Positions 1 through 5,903 of a stretch of 6,145 bases of DNA are shown here, one piece after another. The number at the start of each line of letters is the position of its first letter. Positions within the stretch are counted from its first letter, which is position 1. Under the pieces are notes generated by a model, which was not told the origin of the DNA, did no database searches, and saw only the letters and a program-made list of their open reading frames with translations. Location of the stretch: contig DDUV01000058.1 of NCBI GenBank assembly GCA_002344975.1, forward strand, positions 98,518 through 104,662, read 5' to 3'. Made by a program: the position numbers and the translations under genes. The DNA is from Saprospiraceae bacterium UBA2329. Its GTDB lineage: Bacteria; Bacteroidota; Bacteroidia; Chitinophagales; Saprospiraceae.

Positions 1-3
1 CCG

Positions 4-73
4 ATTTCGGATTCCCGATTTCGGATTTCCAATTTCGGATTTCCAATTTCGGATTTCCAATTTCGGATTTCTT
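4..73. repeat. Heptad tandem repeat array, ATTTCGG/ATTTCCA type
   Basis: Ten consecutive 7-bp units run from 4 to 73. They mostly alternate between ATTTCGG and ATTTCCA, which gives an apparent 14-bp unit repeated five times. Units at 11-17 (ATTCCCG) and 67-73 (ATTTCTT) are degenerate. The array begins near the window edge and may extend further left. It is non-coding and lies downstream of the minus-strand PLP enzyme gene. The period is read directly from the sequence; any function is unknown. Confidence 0.9.
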
Positions 74-84
74 ATTGGAACGGG

Positions 85-105
85 CAAGCTACAAGCCTCA
101 AGCTG
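85..105. repeat. Short heptad repeat, CAAGCNN type
   Basis: Three contiguous 7-bp units, CAAGCTA, CAAGCCT and CAAGCTG, follow the first array after an 11-bp gap. The sequence is unrelated to that array but the period is the same. Three copies could arise by chance; the position between two other heptad arrays is what makes it notable. Confidence 0.6.
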
Positions 106-124
106 TGATCACTGTGCGCTTCGC

Positions 125-159
125 ACCGCCCACCGCCTACTGCTGACCGCCCACCGGTA
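125..159. repeat. Heptad repeat, ACCGCCC type
   Basis: Five contiguous 7-bp units read ACCGCCC, ACCGCCT, ACTGCTG, ACCGCCC and ACCGGTA. An exact 11-bp sequence, ACCGCCCACCG, occurs at 125-135 and 146-156, exactly three periods apart. It is non-coding, GC-rich and degenerate. It is the third heptad-period tract in the left 160 bp. Confidence 0.65.
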
Positions 160-176
160 CTCGCCTGTTGCGTGAG

Positions 177-234
177 GGGGCCGAGGGTAGTGACGACGCA
201 GGAGGAGCGACCGAGGCACCCGACGGCCCCTTTT
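177..234 (+). other. GC-rich long-loop inverted repeat followed by TTTT
   Basis: GGGGCCG (177-183) pairs with CGGCCCC (224-230). After a small internal bulge, GGGT (185-188) pairs with ACCC (218-221), leaving a loop of about 29 nt. TTTT follows at 231-234, so in the plus direction it resembles a weak terminator, but no plus-strand gene is visible upstream. In the minus direction, in which the neighbouring PLP gene is transcribed, it has no T tract. It could be a terminator for a plus-strand gene left of the window, or an interspersed structured repeat. Pairing is seen; function is inferred. Confidence 0.4.
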
Positions 235-273
235 GATGGTATGAGTGGGCCGGCACGCCCCGACAAAAATACA

Positions 274-1482
274 TCATTTGGCGATAGCCGCAGCGAGTCC
301 TTTTTGAAAATCGGCGATGAGATCGGAGAGGTCTTCGATGCCGACGGAGACGCGCACGAGGCCGTCGGTGATGCCGTTTTGGAGGCGCAACTCCTTGGGA
401 ATGTTGAGGTGCGATGAAGAGGCCGGGTGCAGGATGAGCGTGTCCACGTCGCCGAGGGTGGGGGCGAGGGAGCAGAAGGTAAGCTGGTTCATGCAGGCGA
501 TGGCGGCGTCGTATCCGGCGGTGAGTTCGAAGCTGAGCATGCCGCCGAAGTTGCGCATTTGGCGGCGGGCGAGGGCGTGGTCGGGATGCGATTCGAGGCC
601 GGGATAGTTGACTTTGGCGACGGCGGGCTGCTGCTGGAGGAACTGCGCGAGGGCGAGGGCGTTGGCGCAGTGGCGGTCCATGCGGAGGGTGAGGGTTTTC
701 ATGCCGAGGTTGGTGAGCCAGGCATCCCAGGCGTTGCAATTGGCGCCGAGGAGCTTCATGGTTTTGGCCACTTTGTCGCGCATGAGGGCGGCGTCTCGGC
801 CAACGATGGCGCCAGCGATGGAGTTGCCGTGGCCGTTGAGGTATTTGGTGGTGGAGTGGATGGCGAAATCGGCGCCGAGGGCGAGTGGCTGCTGGAGGTA
901 GGGTGTGCAGAAGGTGTTGTCAATGGCGGAGTGGCGGCCGTGGCGGCGGGCGATGGCGGCGAGGGCTTCGATGTCCACGCAGGCGAGGGTAGGATTGGCG
1001 GGTGTTTCGAAGTAGAGCATGCGGATGCTTTCGTCGGCGCGCACGAGGGCCTCCACCTGTTCGAGTTTTTGGAGGTCGGTCATGACGGTTTGGATGCCGA
1101 GTTGGGCCAATGTCTTGGTAAACAGTTCGGTAGTACCGCCGTAGAGGTTGCCCTGGGTGAGGATTTTGTCGCCGGAACGGAGCAGGGAGGTCATGAGTAC
1201 GGCGATGGCGGCCATGCCGGAACTGCAGAGGATGGCGGAGGCTTCGATGTCGAGGCCGTGCGTTTCGAGTTGGGCGATTTTGCCGGCAACGGCGTCGATG
1301 GTGGGGTTGCCGTAGCGACCGTAAACGTGGCCCTGTGCTTTGCCGCTGAAGATGTCTATGCCCTGATCTATGGACTCGAAGTCGAAGGAGGAGGTGGCGT
1401 AGATGGGCAACTGGTGCGGCCGGGTGCTGCGCGGGTCCTCGGGATCGTGTACGCAGAGGGAGTTGAAGGAGATGGCGCTCAT
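274..1482 (-). CDS. PLP-dependent trans-sulfuration family enzyme (methionine gamma-lyase / cystathionine gamma-synthase-like)
   Basis: This 402-residue protein has the usual length and layout of the Cys/Met metabolism PLP family, which catalyses beta- or gamma-elimination or replacement on sulfur amino acids in the cytoplasm. Visible motifs are Y54-G-R56 in VYGRYGNPT (cofactor phosphate contact from the neighbouring subunit), SSGMAAI at 87-93, Tyr114 in LYGGT (ring stacking), YFETPANPT at 157-165, Asp188 in DNTF, the Schiff-base Lys213 in HSTTKYLNGHGNS, HPASSSH at 352-358 and the carboxylate-binding Arg377 in GLVRVSVG. Gly116 occupies the place of the reactive Cys116 of Pseudomonas putida methionine gamma-lyase, so that activity is uncertain. 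Cystathionine gamma-synthase or lyase and O-acetylhomoserine sulfhydrylase are the alternatives; no symbol is given. The ATG start follows a 135-bp spacer that carries a promoter-like repeat. Parts of the gene look more GC-rich than the lpx genes (43 of 60 G+C at 541-600). Confidence 0.93.
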   Translation of the reverse strand: MSAISFNSLCVHDPEDPRSTRPHQLPIYATSSFDFESIDQGIDIFSGKAQGHVYGRYGNPTIDAVAGKIAQLETHGLDIEASAILCSSGMAAIAVLMTSLLRSGDKILTQGNLYGGTTELFTKTLAQLGIQTVMTDLQKLEQVEALVRADESIRMLYFETPANPTLACVDIEALAAIARRHGRHSAIDNTFCTPYLQQPLALGADFAIHSTTKYLNGHGNSIAGAIVGRDAALMRDKVAKTMKLLGANCNAWDAWLTNLGMKTLTLRMDRHCANALALAQFLQQQPAVAKVNYPGLESHPDHALARRQMRNFGGMLSFELTAGYDAAIACMNQLTFCSLAPTLGDVDTLILHPASSSHLNIPKELRLQNGITDGLVRVSVGIEDLSDLIADFQKGLAAAIAK

Positions 1483-1500
1483 GATGGTTGACGTATTTTT

Positions 1501-1526
1501 GGGTGCAAAGAAAGGAAAAAGGTTTG
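1501..1526. repeat. 26-bp direct repeat, copy A (promoter-like)
   Basis: This is an exact 26-bp match to 1592-1617, 91 bp away. Both copies are preceded on the plus strand by a T5 tract, with one extra G in copy B. On the minus strand it is a pyrimidine-rich stretch ending in TTTCTTTGCACCC. TTTCTTTG (minus strand of 1506-1513) differs at one position from the Bacteroidota -7 consensus TAnnTTTG, and it ends about 24 nt before the ATG of the PLP enzyme, so this copy may be that gene's promoter. I found no convincing -33 TTG at normal spacing. The repeat is seen; the promoter role is inferred. Confidence 0.85.
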
Positions 1527-1531
1527 GGATG

Positions 1532-1546
1532 GCGGGTGGAACCCGC
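1532..1546. repeat. Small hairpin 1 in the GT4-PLP enzyme spacer
   Basis: GCGGGT (1532-1537) and ACCCGC (1541-1546) form a perfect 6-bp inverted repeat around a GGA loop. It shares the core GGTGGAACC with the second hairpin 28 bp away. There is no T tract on either strand, so it is not an obvious terminator. Its position between the two 26-bp repeats suggests it belongs to a compound intergenic repeat. Confidence 0.6.
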
Positions 1547-1557
1547 AGGATAGATCA

Positions 1558-1576
1558 CGCAAGGTGGAACCTTGCG
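1558..1576. repeat. Small hairpin 2 in the GT4-PLP enzyme spacer
   Basis: CGCAAGGT (1558-1565) and ACCTTGCG (1569-1576) form a perfect 8-bp inverted repeat around the same GGA loop as hairpin 1, with the same GGTGGAACC core but different outer stem sequence. It lies about 40 bp after the glycosyltransferase stop in transcript order. It could help terminate or stabilise the operon transcript, although no T tract follows it on the minus strand. Confidence 0.65.
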
Positions 1577-1591
1577 CGAGCATGGTTTTTG

Positions 1592-1617
1592 GGGTGCAAA
1601 GAAAGGAAAAAGGTTTG
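1592..1617. repeat. 26-bp direct repeat, copy B
   Basis: This second exact copy of the 26-bp sequence at 1501-1526 abuts the stop codon of the glycosyltransferase gene (TGA at 1618-1620). It carries the same TTTCTTTG motif on the minus strand, which would place a second possible start site upstream of the hairpins and give a longer leader to the PLP enzyme gene. The duplication is certain from the sequence; use of either copy as a promoter is not established. Confidence 0.85.
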
Positions 1618-2931
1618 TCAACGGCTGATCTCGTCGAGCAAGGCGGCTATTTGCCCCGTGAGGCGAACGATGGAGTAGGGGTGGGAGGCATCGGGCAGCG
1701 GTGCGCGCAGGGCGCTTTTTCGGGATATAAAATCCTGATACATAGACAGTATTGCGGTTCTGATGGCTGCGGTGTCGTCGTAGTCGGCTGCATGGCCGAG
1801 GCTGGTTTCGCAGGCAATGCGGGCCGCGTCGGATGCGGGCGAACCGAGTACCAGTATGGGGCGGGCTACGGCGATGTACTCAAACAACTTGCCCGGTATG
1901 CGGCCCATGGCGTTGCTCTGGCGATTGAGCAGCAGCAGCAGCACTTCGCTTGATGAGGTGAATTGCAAAGCCTCCTGTCGGCTCACGTTGCCGGGCATGA
2001 GGGTGCGATCTTCTAATTTTGCGGCTTGTATGGCATCGAGTACGGTGGGATCCAATTGTCCTACCAACCTGATTTCCAAGTGTTGGCGAAAGCCGGGTTG
2101 GCTGATGCAAAGTTCTTGCAATACCTGAAACAAGGCCGGCGGATTGCGGTCGTAGCCCAAAATACCGAGGTGCGTGATGCTGAATTTGTCGCCGGCAGGG
2201 GAGGGGAGGTTTTGGTAATCATCAGGATCGAAGCCCCAGGGAATGACGCTGACATTTCGGGCGCCGATTTGCTCCAGATCATTTTTCCAGGTGGGACTTA
2301 CGATGGTCATGCGGTCGGCCATGCGAAAGGCTTCCTGCTCCATGCGGCGGTGCCGGCGGTCGCCCCAATGTGTGAGGTGGAGCAGTTGGTAATAGTCCAC
2401 CTGCGTCCAGGGGTCTTGAAAATCGGCGAGCCAGGGAATGCCGGTCGCTTTTTTGAGGAGGGTGGCAATGCGGGTATTGGAGTGCGGCGGGCCGTCGGAA
2501 AAAATGGCGTCCACCGGATTTTCTTTCAGGTATTTTGTCAAAAAACGCACGGAGGGCCGAATCCAGGCGGCTCTGGCATCGGGGATAAAAAAATTGCTGC
2601 GCAGCCACACGGAGAGGTAGTGTTTCCAGTCGGAGCGGTTTTCCTGCACATAAAAAACATTGTTTACATTGGCGGTTTTAGGCTTGCCGGTGAACCATTT
2701 GTAGAGGTGGTACGGCTCCCAAATCCGTTGTCGGAGAATGAGGGCGCCGGGCGGAATGTCGTGGTCGTTGCTGTGGTCTATGCTGGGATAGTGGGCGTTA
2801 TCGGCGGTAAAAATGACGGGTTCCCAGCCGAATTGGCGCAGGTATTTGGCAATTTTGAGGCATCTCAACACCCCGATGCCTCCCGACGGCGGCCAATAGT
2901 AACTGATGATGAGCACTTTTTTGCCGGCCAT
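1618..2931 (-). CDS. Glycosyltransferase, GT-B fold, family 4-like
   Basis: This 437-residue protein has no signal peptide or clear membrane segment and is presumably a cytoplasmic or membrane-associated glycosyltransferase. The N-terminal Rossmann-like domain opens with VLIISYYWPPSGGIG (6-20), the glycine-rich donor-domain entry seen in many GT4 enzymes. IFSDGPPHS (143-151) and ADFQDPWTQ (169-177) are typical of GT4-like proteins that act on surface polysaccharide or lipid-linked sugars. The C-terminal nucleotide-sugar-binding domain spans about 250-405 and includes GKLFEYIAVARPIL (347-360), the usual place of the acidic donor-contact region, although the classical EX7E spacing is not clear. 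The ATG overlaps the stop of the upstream ATPase as TAATG, implying translational coupling. A role in lipid A, glycolipid or capsule decoration is inferred from operon context only; donor and acceptor cannot be read from sequence. Confidence 0.88.
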   Translation of the reverse strand: MAGKKVLIISYYWPPSGGIGVLRCLKIAKYLRQFGWEPVIFTADNAHYPSIDHSNDHDIPPGALILRQRIWEPYHLYKWFTGKPKTANVNNVFYVQENRSDWKHYLSVWLRSNFFIPDARAAWIRPSVRFLTKYLKENPVDAIFSDGPPHSNTRIATLLKKATGIPWLADFQDPWTQVDYYQLLHLTHWGDRRHRRMEQEAFRMADRMTIVSPTWKNDLEQIGARNVSVIPWGFDPDDYQNLPSPAGDKFSITHLGILGYDRNPPALFQVLQELCISQPGFRQHLEIRLVGQLDPTVLDAIQAAKLEDRTLMPGNVSRQEALQFTSSSEVLLLLLNRQSNAMGRIPGKLFEYIAVARPILVLGSPASDAARIACETSLGHAADYDDTAAIRTAILSMYQDFISRKSALRAPLPDASHPYSIVRLTGQIAALLDEISR

Positions 2932-3569
2932 TATCGAGCGGGTGTAGCAGGGTTTTTAAATGCCAGAATATCAATGCGTTCTTCGCAAAATTGCAAATCC
3001 TCTTCCACGTTGGAGGCTACGATGAGCAGTCGGTCGCCTCGCATGGTTTTGACTAAATTGTGATACCAGTCCATTCCCTGCCGGTCGAGGTTGGTCGTGG
3101 GTTCATCCAACAAAACGGCGGAAGCATCGGAACACAAAGCCAGAGCGAGTTTGAGGCGTTGTTTCATGCCGGATGAAAAGTGCCGGATTTGTTTGTCTTC
3201 GGCTTTTCTGAAGGCCAGCAGTTCGATGATGTCTTTGTCTGTCATGCCGTTGAGAAAAGGCCGGAACTGCCGGTGAAACTGCAAAGACTCGCGCAGGGTG
3301 AGTTCTTCGATCAATTCGATGTAAGGCGCTGCGTAAGAGATGTGCCGGTAAGCCTCGGCTGTGGGAATTTCGCTTTGCGCATCGAAAAAACGGATGCTGC
3401 CTTTGCTGGGCGTGAGGTGGCCGGAGAGGAGGCGCAACAGGGTGGATTTGCCCGCTCCGTTGGGGCCGGTGATGGCATAAGCATGGCCCGGCAGCAGTTG
3501 GAGGTCTGCCTGCCGGAGTATCCATTCGCGGCGATACCGCTTGCCCATGCCGTTCGTTTCAATCCTCAT
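2931..3569 (-). CDS. ABC transporter ATP-binding protein (CcmA-like, stand-alone)
   Basis: This 212-residue ATPase is a single nucleotide-binding domain with no membrane segments. It would power an exporter or remodelling complex whose permease is not in this window. Walker A is GPNGAGKST (35-43), the signature region is FSSGMKQR (131-138) in place of LSGGQ, Walker B is AVLLDEP (151-157) with catalytic Glu156, and the D-loop is NLD (160-162). Two switch residues depart from canon: the Q-loop area reads ISYAAPYIELIEELT, with Ala/Pro where Gln is expected, and the H-loop reads VASNVEED, with Asn187 instead of His. The ATG overlaps the lpxA stop by 11 nt and the gene ends as TAATG with the glycosyltransferase, so it is embedded in the lpx operon. 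Lipid or heme export are possible roles by family resemblance; neither is shown. Confidence 0.92.
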   Translation of the reverse strand: MRIETNGMGKRYRREWILRQADLQLLPGHAYAITGPNGAGKSTLLRLLSGHLTPSKGSIRFFDAQSEIPTAEAYRHISYAAPYIELIEELTLRESLQFHRQFRPFLNGMTDKDIIELLAFRKAEDKQIRHFSSGMKQRLKLALALCSDASAVLLDEPTTNLDRQGMDWYHNLVKTMRGDRLLIVASNVEEDLQFCEERIDILAFKNPATPAR

Positions 3570-4377
3570 GAACTTTTACGCCGTTGAGTTTTTGCACGCC
3601 TTTGACAAGGCCGCCATTGCGCCGGGCCTGTTGCACGAAGTCCACGATTTCCTGGCGTTGTTCGGTAAGCGGCAGCAGGGTTTCAATTTCTCCGAGGGCA
3701 TGACTTGTATTGTAGCCGCGCACGAAGAGGAGGCGGTAAATGTCGGTGATGTGGCCGATGAGTTCTTCCGGGAACTGCCTTCTGGAAAGCCCTACTTTAT
3801 TGATGCCTACATAAGCCAATGGCTCTCGGGCTGCCCTGATGTAGGGGGGCACATGAGTGCGCACCAAAGAGCCGCCGGCAATAAAACTGTGGCGACCAAT
3901 GCGCACAAACTGCTGCACGGCCACCAAGCCTTCGAGGATGGCGAAATCGTCAATTTCTACATGCCCGGCTAAGTTGACGTTGTTGGCCAAAATGACATGG
4001 TTGCCCAATATACAATCGTGGGCCACATGCACATAGGCCATCAGCAGGCAATGGCTGCCCACTATGGTGCGTCCGGCGGCCACCGTGCCGCGATTGACGG
4101 TGACATATTCCCGAATGGTCGTGTGGCTTCCAATTTCTGCGGTCGTTTCTTCACCATTGAACTTCAGGTCTTGCGGTATAGCCGAAATAACTGCGCCGGG
4201 AAAAATGCGGCAATGGCTGCCGATGCGGGCGCCGTCAAAAATGGTGACATGCGGACCTATCCAGGTGTTGTCCCCAATAACTACATCGCGATCAATGTAG
4301 CAAAAAGGGCCAATTTCAACGTTTTCACCAATTTGGGCTTCGGGATGGATGTAAGATTGTGTTGCTTGCTTATTCAT
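3559..4377 (-). CDS. lpxA: Acyl-ACP--UDP-N-acetylglucosamine O-acyltransferase LpxA
   Basis: LpxA transfers a 3-hydroxyacyl chain from ACP to the 3-OH of UDP-GlcNAc, the first step of lipid A synthesis in the cytoplasm. The 272-residue protein begins with left-handed beta-helix hexapeptide repeats (IHPEAQIGENVEIGPF and onward, to about residue 185) and ends in the usual helical C-terminal domain. Key residues, counted from the chosen start, are the catalytic His120 in HVAHDC (equivalent to E. coli His125), His139 in LAGHV, Gln69 in IPQDLKF, and Gly168, matching the E. coli Gly173 acyl-chain ruler, which suggests a long rather than C10 acyl chain. The ATG at 4377 overlaps the lpxC/fabZ stop as ATGAATAA. 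An in-frame ATG at 4395 would add six residues (MSSALI) that fit the family less well. E. coli LpxA is 262 residues, so length is normal. Confidence 0.97.
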   Translation of the reverse strand: MNKQATQSYIHPEAQIGENVEIGPFCYIDRDVVIGDNTWIGPHVTIFDGARIGSHCRIFPGAVISAIPQDLKFNGEETTAEIGSHTTIREYVTVNRGTVAAGRTIVGSHCLLMAYVHVAHDCILGNHVILANNVNLAGHVEIDDFAILEGLVAVQQFVRIGRHSFIAGGSLVRTHVPPYIRAAREPLAYVGINKVGLSRRQFPEELIGHITDIYRLLFVRGYNTSHALGEIETLLPLTEQRQEIVDFVQQARRNGGLVKGVQKLNGVKVHED

Positions 4378-5767
4378 TATTAGAGCGCTTGACAATTTGG
4401 GCTGTCAGTTCTGCCTCCGACACGATCTTGTTTCCAACATAAGCCGTGCCGAGCATCTGACATATTCCCCGGCGAATGGGCGCCATCAACTCCAATTTCA
4501 GGAGCAGGGTATCGCCGGGAACTACTTTGCTTTTAAATTTGGCATTATCAATTTTCAAAAAATAGGTATCCCACTGTCCGGGGTCTCCCATGATAGACAT
4601 GGCCAGAATGCCGCCGGTTTGAGCCATGGCCTCAATTTGTAAGACGCCAGGCATGACGGGATTGTTGGGGAAGTGCCCCAAAAAAAACTGTTCGTTAAAG
4701 GTAACGTTTTTCACCCCCACAACGTGCGTATCCGACAGCTCAATAATTTTGTCCACCAACAACATGGGGTAGCGGTGGGGGAGCCATTCCGCTATTTGCT
4801 GTGTATTAAACAGGGCTTCTTTATCGGGGTCATACTTAGGTTTTCCTTTGAGTTTGCGCTGTTCCAGCATGGCCTTTCGCAGTAATCGGGTGAATTCTAC
4901 ATTGGCTCTGTGCCCCGGCTTGATGGCGGTGATTTTTCCTTTAATGGGTTTACCCAAAAGCGCTATATCGCCTATGACATCCAATAACTTATGGCGGGCA
5001 GGTTCGTTTTTGAATTGCAAATCCAGCGTATTCAGCACGCCTTCTCCGTTGACGCGCACGCTGGGTTTGTTGAGCTTGACGGCCAAGGCATCCAACTCGC
5101 CCTGATTCATCGGTCTGTCCACGATCACAATAGCATTGTCCAAATCGCCGCCTTTGATGAGGTTTTGACTGAACAGATACTCCACTTCGTGCAGGAAAAC
5201 GAAAGTGCGGCAAGGCGCAATTTCCTCGGCGTAGTTGTCTAAATTGCTGATGGTGGCAAACTGCTGCCCCAATACCGGCGAGTTGAAATCAATCAATGTT
5301 GTTACCTCAAAACAATCGGACGGCATGGCCACCAATTCCGAGCCGGTCACCGGATCGCGATAAGTGATGGGTTCAGTGATCTCAAAATACTCGCGTTCTT
5401 CAATTTGTTCCTCTATACCTGCCTCGCGAAGGGCTTCTACGAAATACCGCGCACTGCCATCCAAGATCGGCACTTCGGGGCCATCCAATGCAATGAGCAC
5501 ATTGTCAATGCCCAAGCCGGTGAGCGCCGAAAGGGCGTGTTCTACTGTGTGTACTTCGGCCTCATCTACTTGCAATGTGGTGCCGCGCTGGGTAGAAACA
5601 ACCCTGGCCACATCGGCAGGAATAACGGGCTGATCGGGCAAGTCGGTGCGCTGAAAACGGTAGCCGTGGTTAGGCCCGGCAGGAATAAACTGTAAATTGA
5701 CCTGCCTGCCCGTGTGCAGGCCCACACCACTAAGGGCAACTTGTCGTTGGATGGTTCTTTGTTTCAT
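4370..5767 (-). CDS. lpxC/fabZ: Bifunctional UDP-3-O-acyl-GlcNAc deacetylase / 3-hydroxyacyl-ACP dehydratase (LpxC-FabZ fusion)
   Basis: This 465-residue fusion is typical of Bacteroidota. Residues 1 to about 300 are LpxC, the zinc deacetylase for the committed lipid A step. It opens with QVALSGVGLHTG, and the zinc ligands are His77 in VEHAL and His259/Asp263 in RHKLLDVIGD, with the adjacent Glu76 as general base and His286 in GHRAN matching E. coli His265. After a charged linker (about 301-320), the remainder is FabZ, which dehydrates 3-hydroxyacyl-ACP in fatty acid elongation. Its catalytic pair is His365 in GHFPNNPVMPG and Glu379 in QIEAMAQ. The ATG at 5767 (MKQRTIQ) is chosen because an upstream in-frame TTG at 5800 lies inside the likely -7 promoter box and would add non-family residues. 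It is the first gene of the operon and overlaps lpxA by 8 nt. lpxD is not adjacent. Confidence 0.97.
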   Translation of the reverse strand: MKQRTIQRQVALSGVGLHTGRQVNLQFIPAGPNHGYRFQRTDLPDQPVIPADVARVVSTQRGTTLQVDEAEVHTVEHALSALTGLGIDNVLIALDGPEVPILDGSARYFVEALREAGIEEQIEEREYFEITEPITYRDPVTGSELVAMPSDCFEVTTLIDFNSPVLGQQFATISNLDNYAEEIAPCRTFVFLHEVEYLFSQNLIKGGDLDNAIVIVDRPMNQGELDALAVKLNKPSVRVNGEGVLNTLDLQFKNEPARHKLLDVIGDIALLGKPIKGKITAIKPGHRANVEFTRLLRKAMLEQRKLKGKPKYDPDKEALFNTQQIAEWLPHRYPMLLVDKIIELSDTHVVGVKNVTFNEQFFLGHFPNNPVMPGVLQIEAMAQTGGILAMSIMGDPGQWDTYFLKIDNAKFKSKVVPGDTLLLKLELMAPIRRGICQMLGTAYVGNKIVSEAELTAQIVKRSNNE

Positions 5768-5797
5768 TTTGGAAAGCGCTTCTGTAAAAACAGTCGG

Positions 5798-5805
5798 CAA
5801 AGGTA
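5798..5805 (-). promoter_or_regulatory. Bacteroidota-type -7 promoter box for the lpxC/fabZ operon
   Basis: On the minus strand this reads TACCTTTG, an exact match to the TAnnTTTG -7 consensus used by the Bacteroidota primary sigma factor. Transcription would start a few bases downstream, leaving a leader of about 25 nt before the ATG at 5767. It lies just beyond the terminator of the upstream gene. I do not see a TTG -33 element at the usual 19-23 bp spacing; the nearest is about 28 bp upstream, so promoter strength is uncertain. Confidence 0.65.
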
Positions 5806-5837
5806 GCTATTTTTTTGGGAGGCCATGCTCATACAAT

Positions 5838-5868
5838 AAAAAAGCCGCGAAGGCACTCCCCTCGCGGC
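5838..5868 (-). terminator. Rho-independent terminator of the upstream T9SS-cargo gene
   Basis: On the minus strand, GCCGCGA (from 5868 to 5862) and TCGCGGC (from 5850 to 5844) form a perfect 7-bp GC-rich stem with an 11-nt loop, followed immediately by six T residues (5843-5838). It lies about 95 bp after the stop codon of the partial gene and about 32 bp before the lpxC -7 box, so it probably separates that transcription unit from the lpx operon. Confidence 0.8.
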
Positions 5869-5903
5869 ATTCATTATCCTCCAATACTTATCAGAATTGA
5901 CAG

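Noticed and set aside
4..73. CRISPR-like array
   Set aside because: Units are contiguous 7-mers with no unique spacers.
72..266. Minus-strand open frame of 64 codons in the left repeat region
   Set aside because: It is composed of heptad-repeat and inverted-repeat DNA, with no protein-like pattern; a repeat-derived false gene is likely.
427..1491. Long plus-strand open frame of 354 codons opposite the PLP enzyme
   Set aside because: It is a low-complexity Gly/Val/Ala/Glu-rich reading antisense to a clearly conserved enzyme and arises from GC-rich codon bias.
1479..1583. 34-codon minus-strand frame starting MLAQGSTLRDLS whose stop overlaps the PLP start as ATGA
   Set aside because: It is encoded entirely by the two hairpins and the 26-bp repeat. 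The ATGA overlap is tempting as a leader peptide, but without codon-level conservation it is best treated as chance.
1501..1617. Target-site duplication flanking an insertion sequence
   Set aside because: A 26-bp duplication is too long for common insertion sequences and the 65-bp interior encodes no transposase. It also lacks inverted ends matching each other.
2026..3063. Plus-strand open frame of 345 codons across the glycosyltransferase and the end of the ATPase gene
   Set aside because: It is antisense to two genes with clear family motifs and has no recognisable domain of its own.
4370..5767. LpxC-FabZ fusion as a novel gene fusion
   Set aside because: This fusion is well established in Bacteroidota, so it is a lineage marker rather than a novelty.
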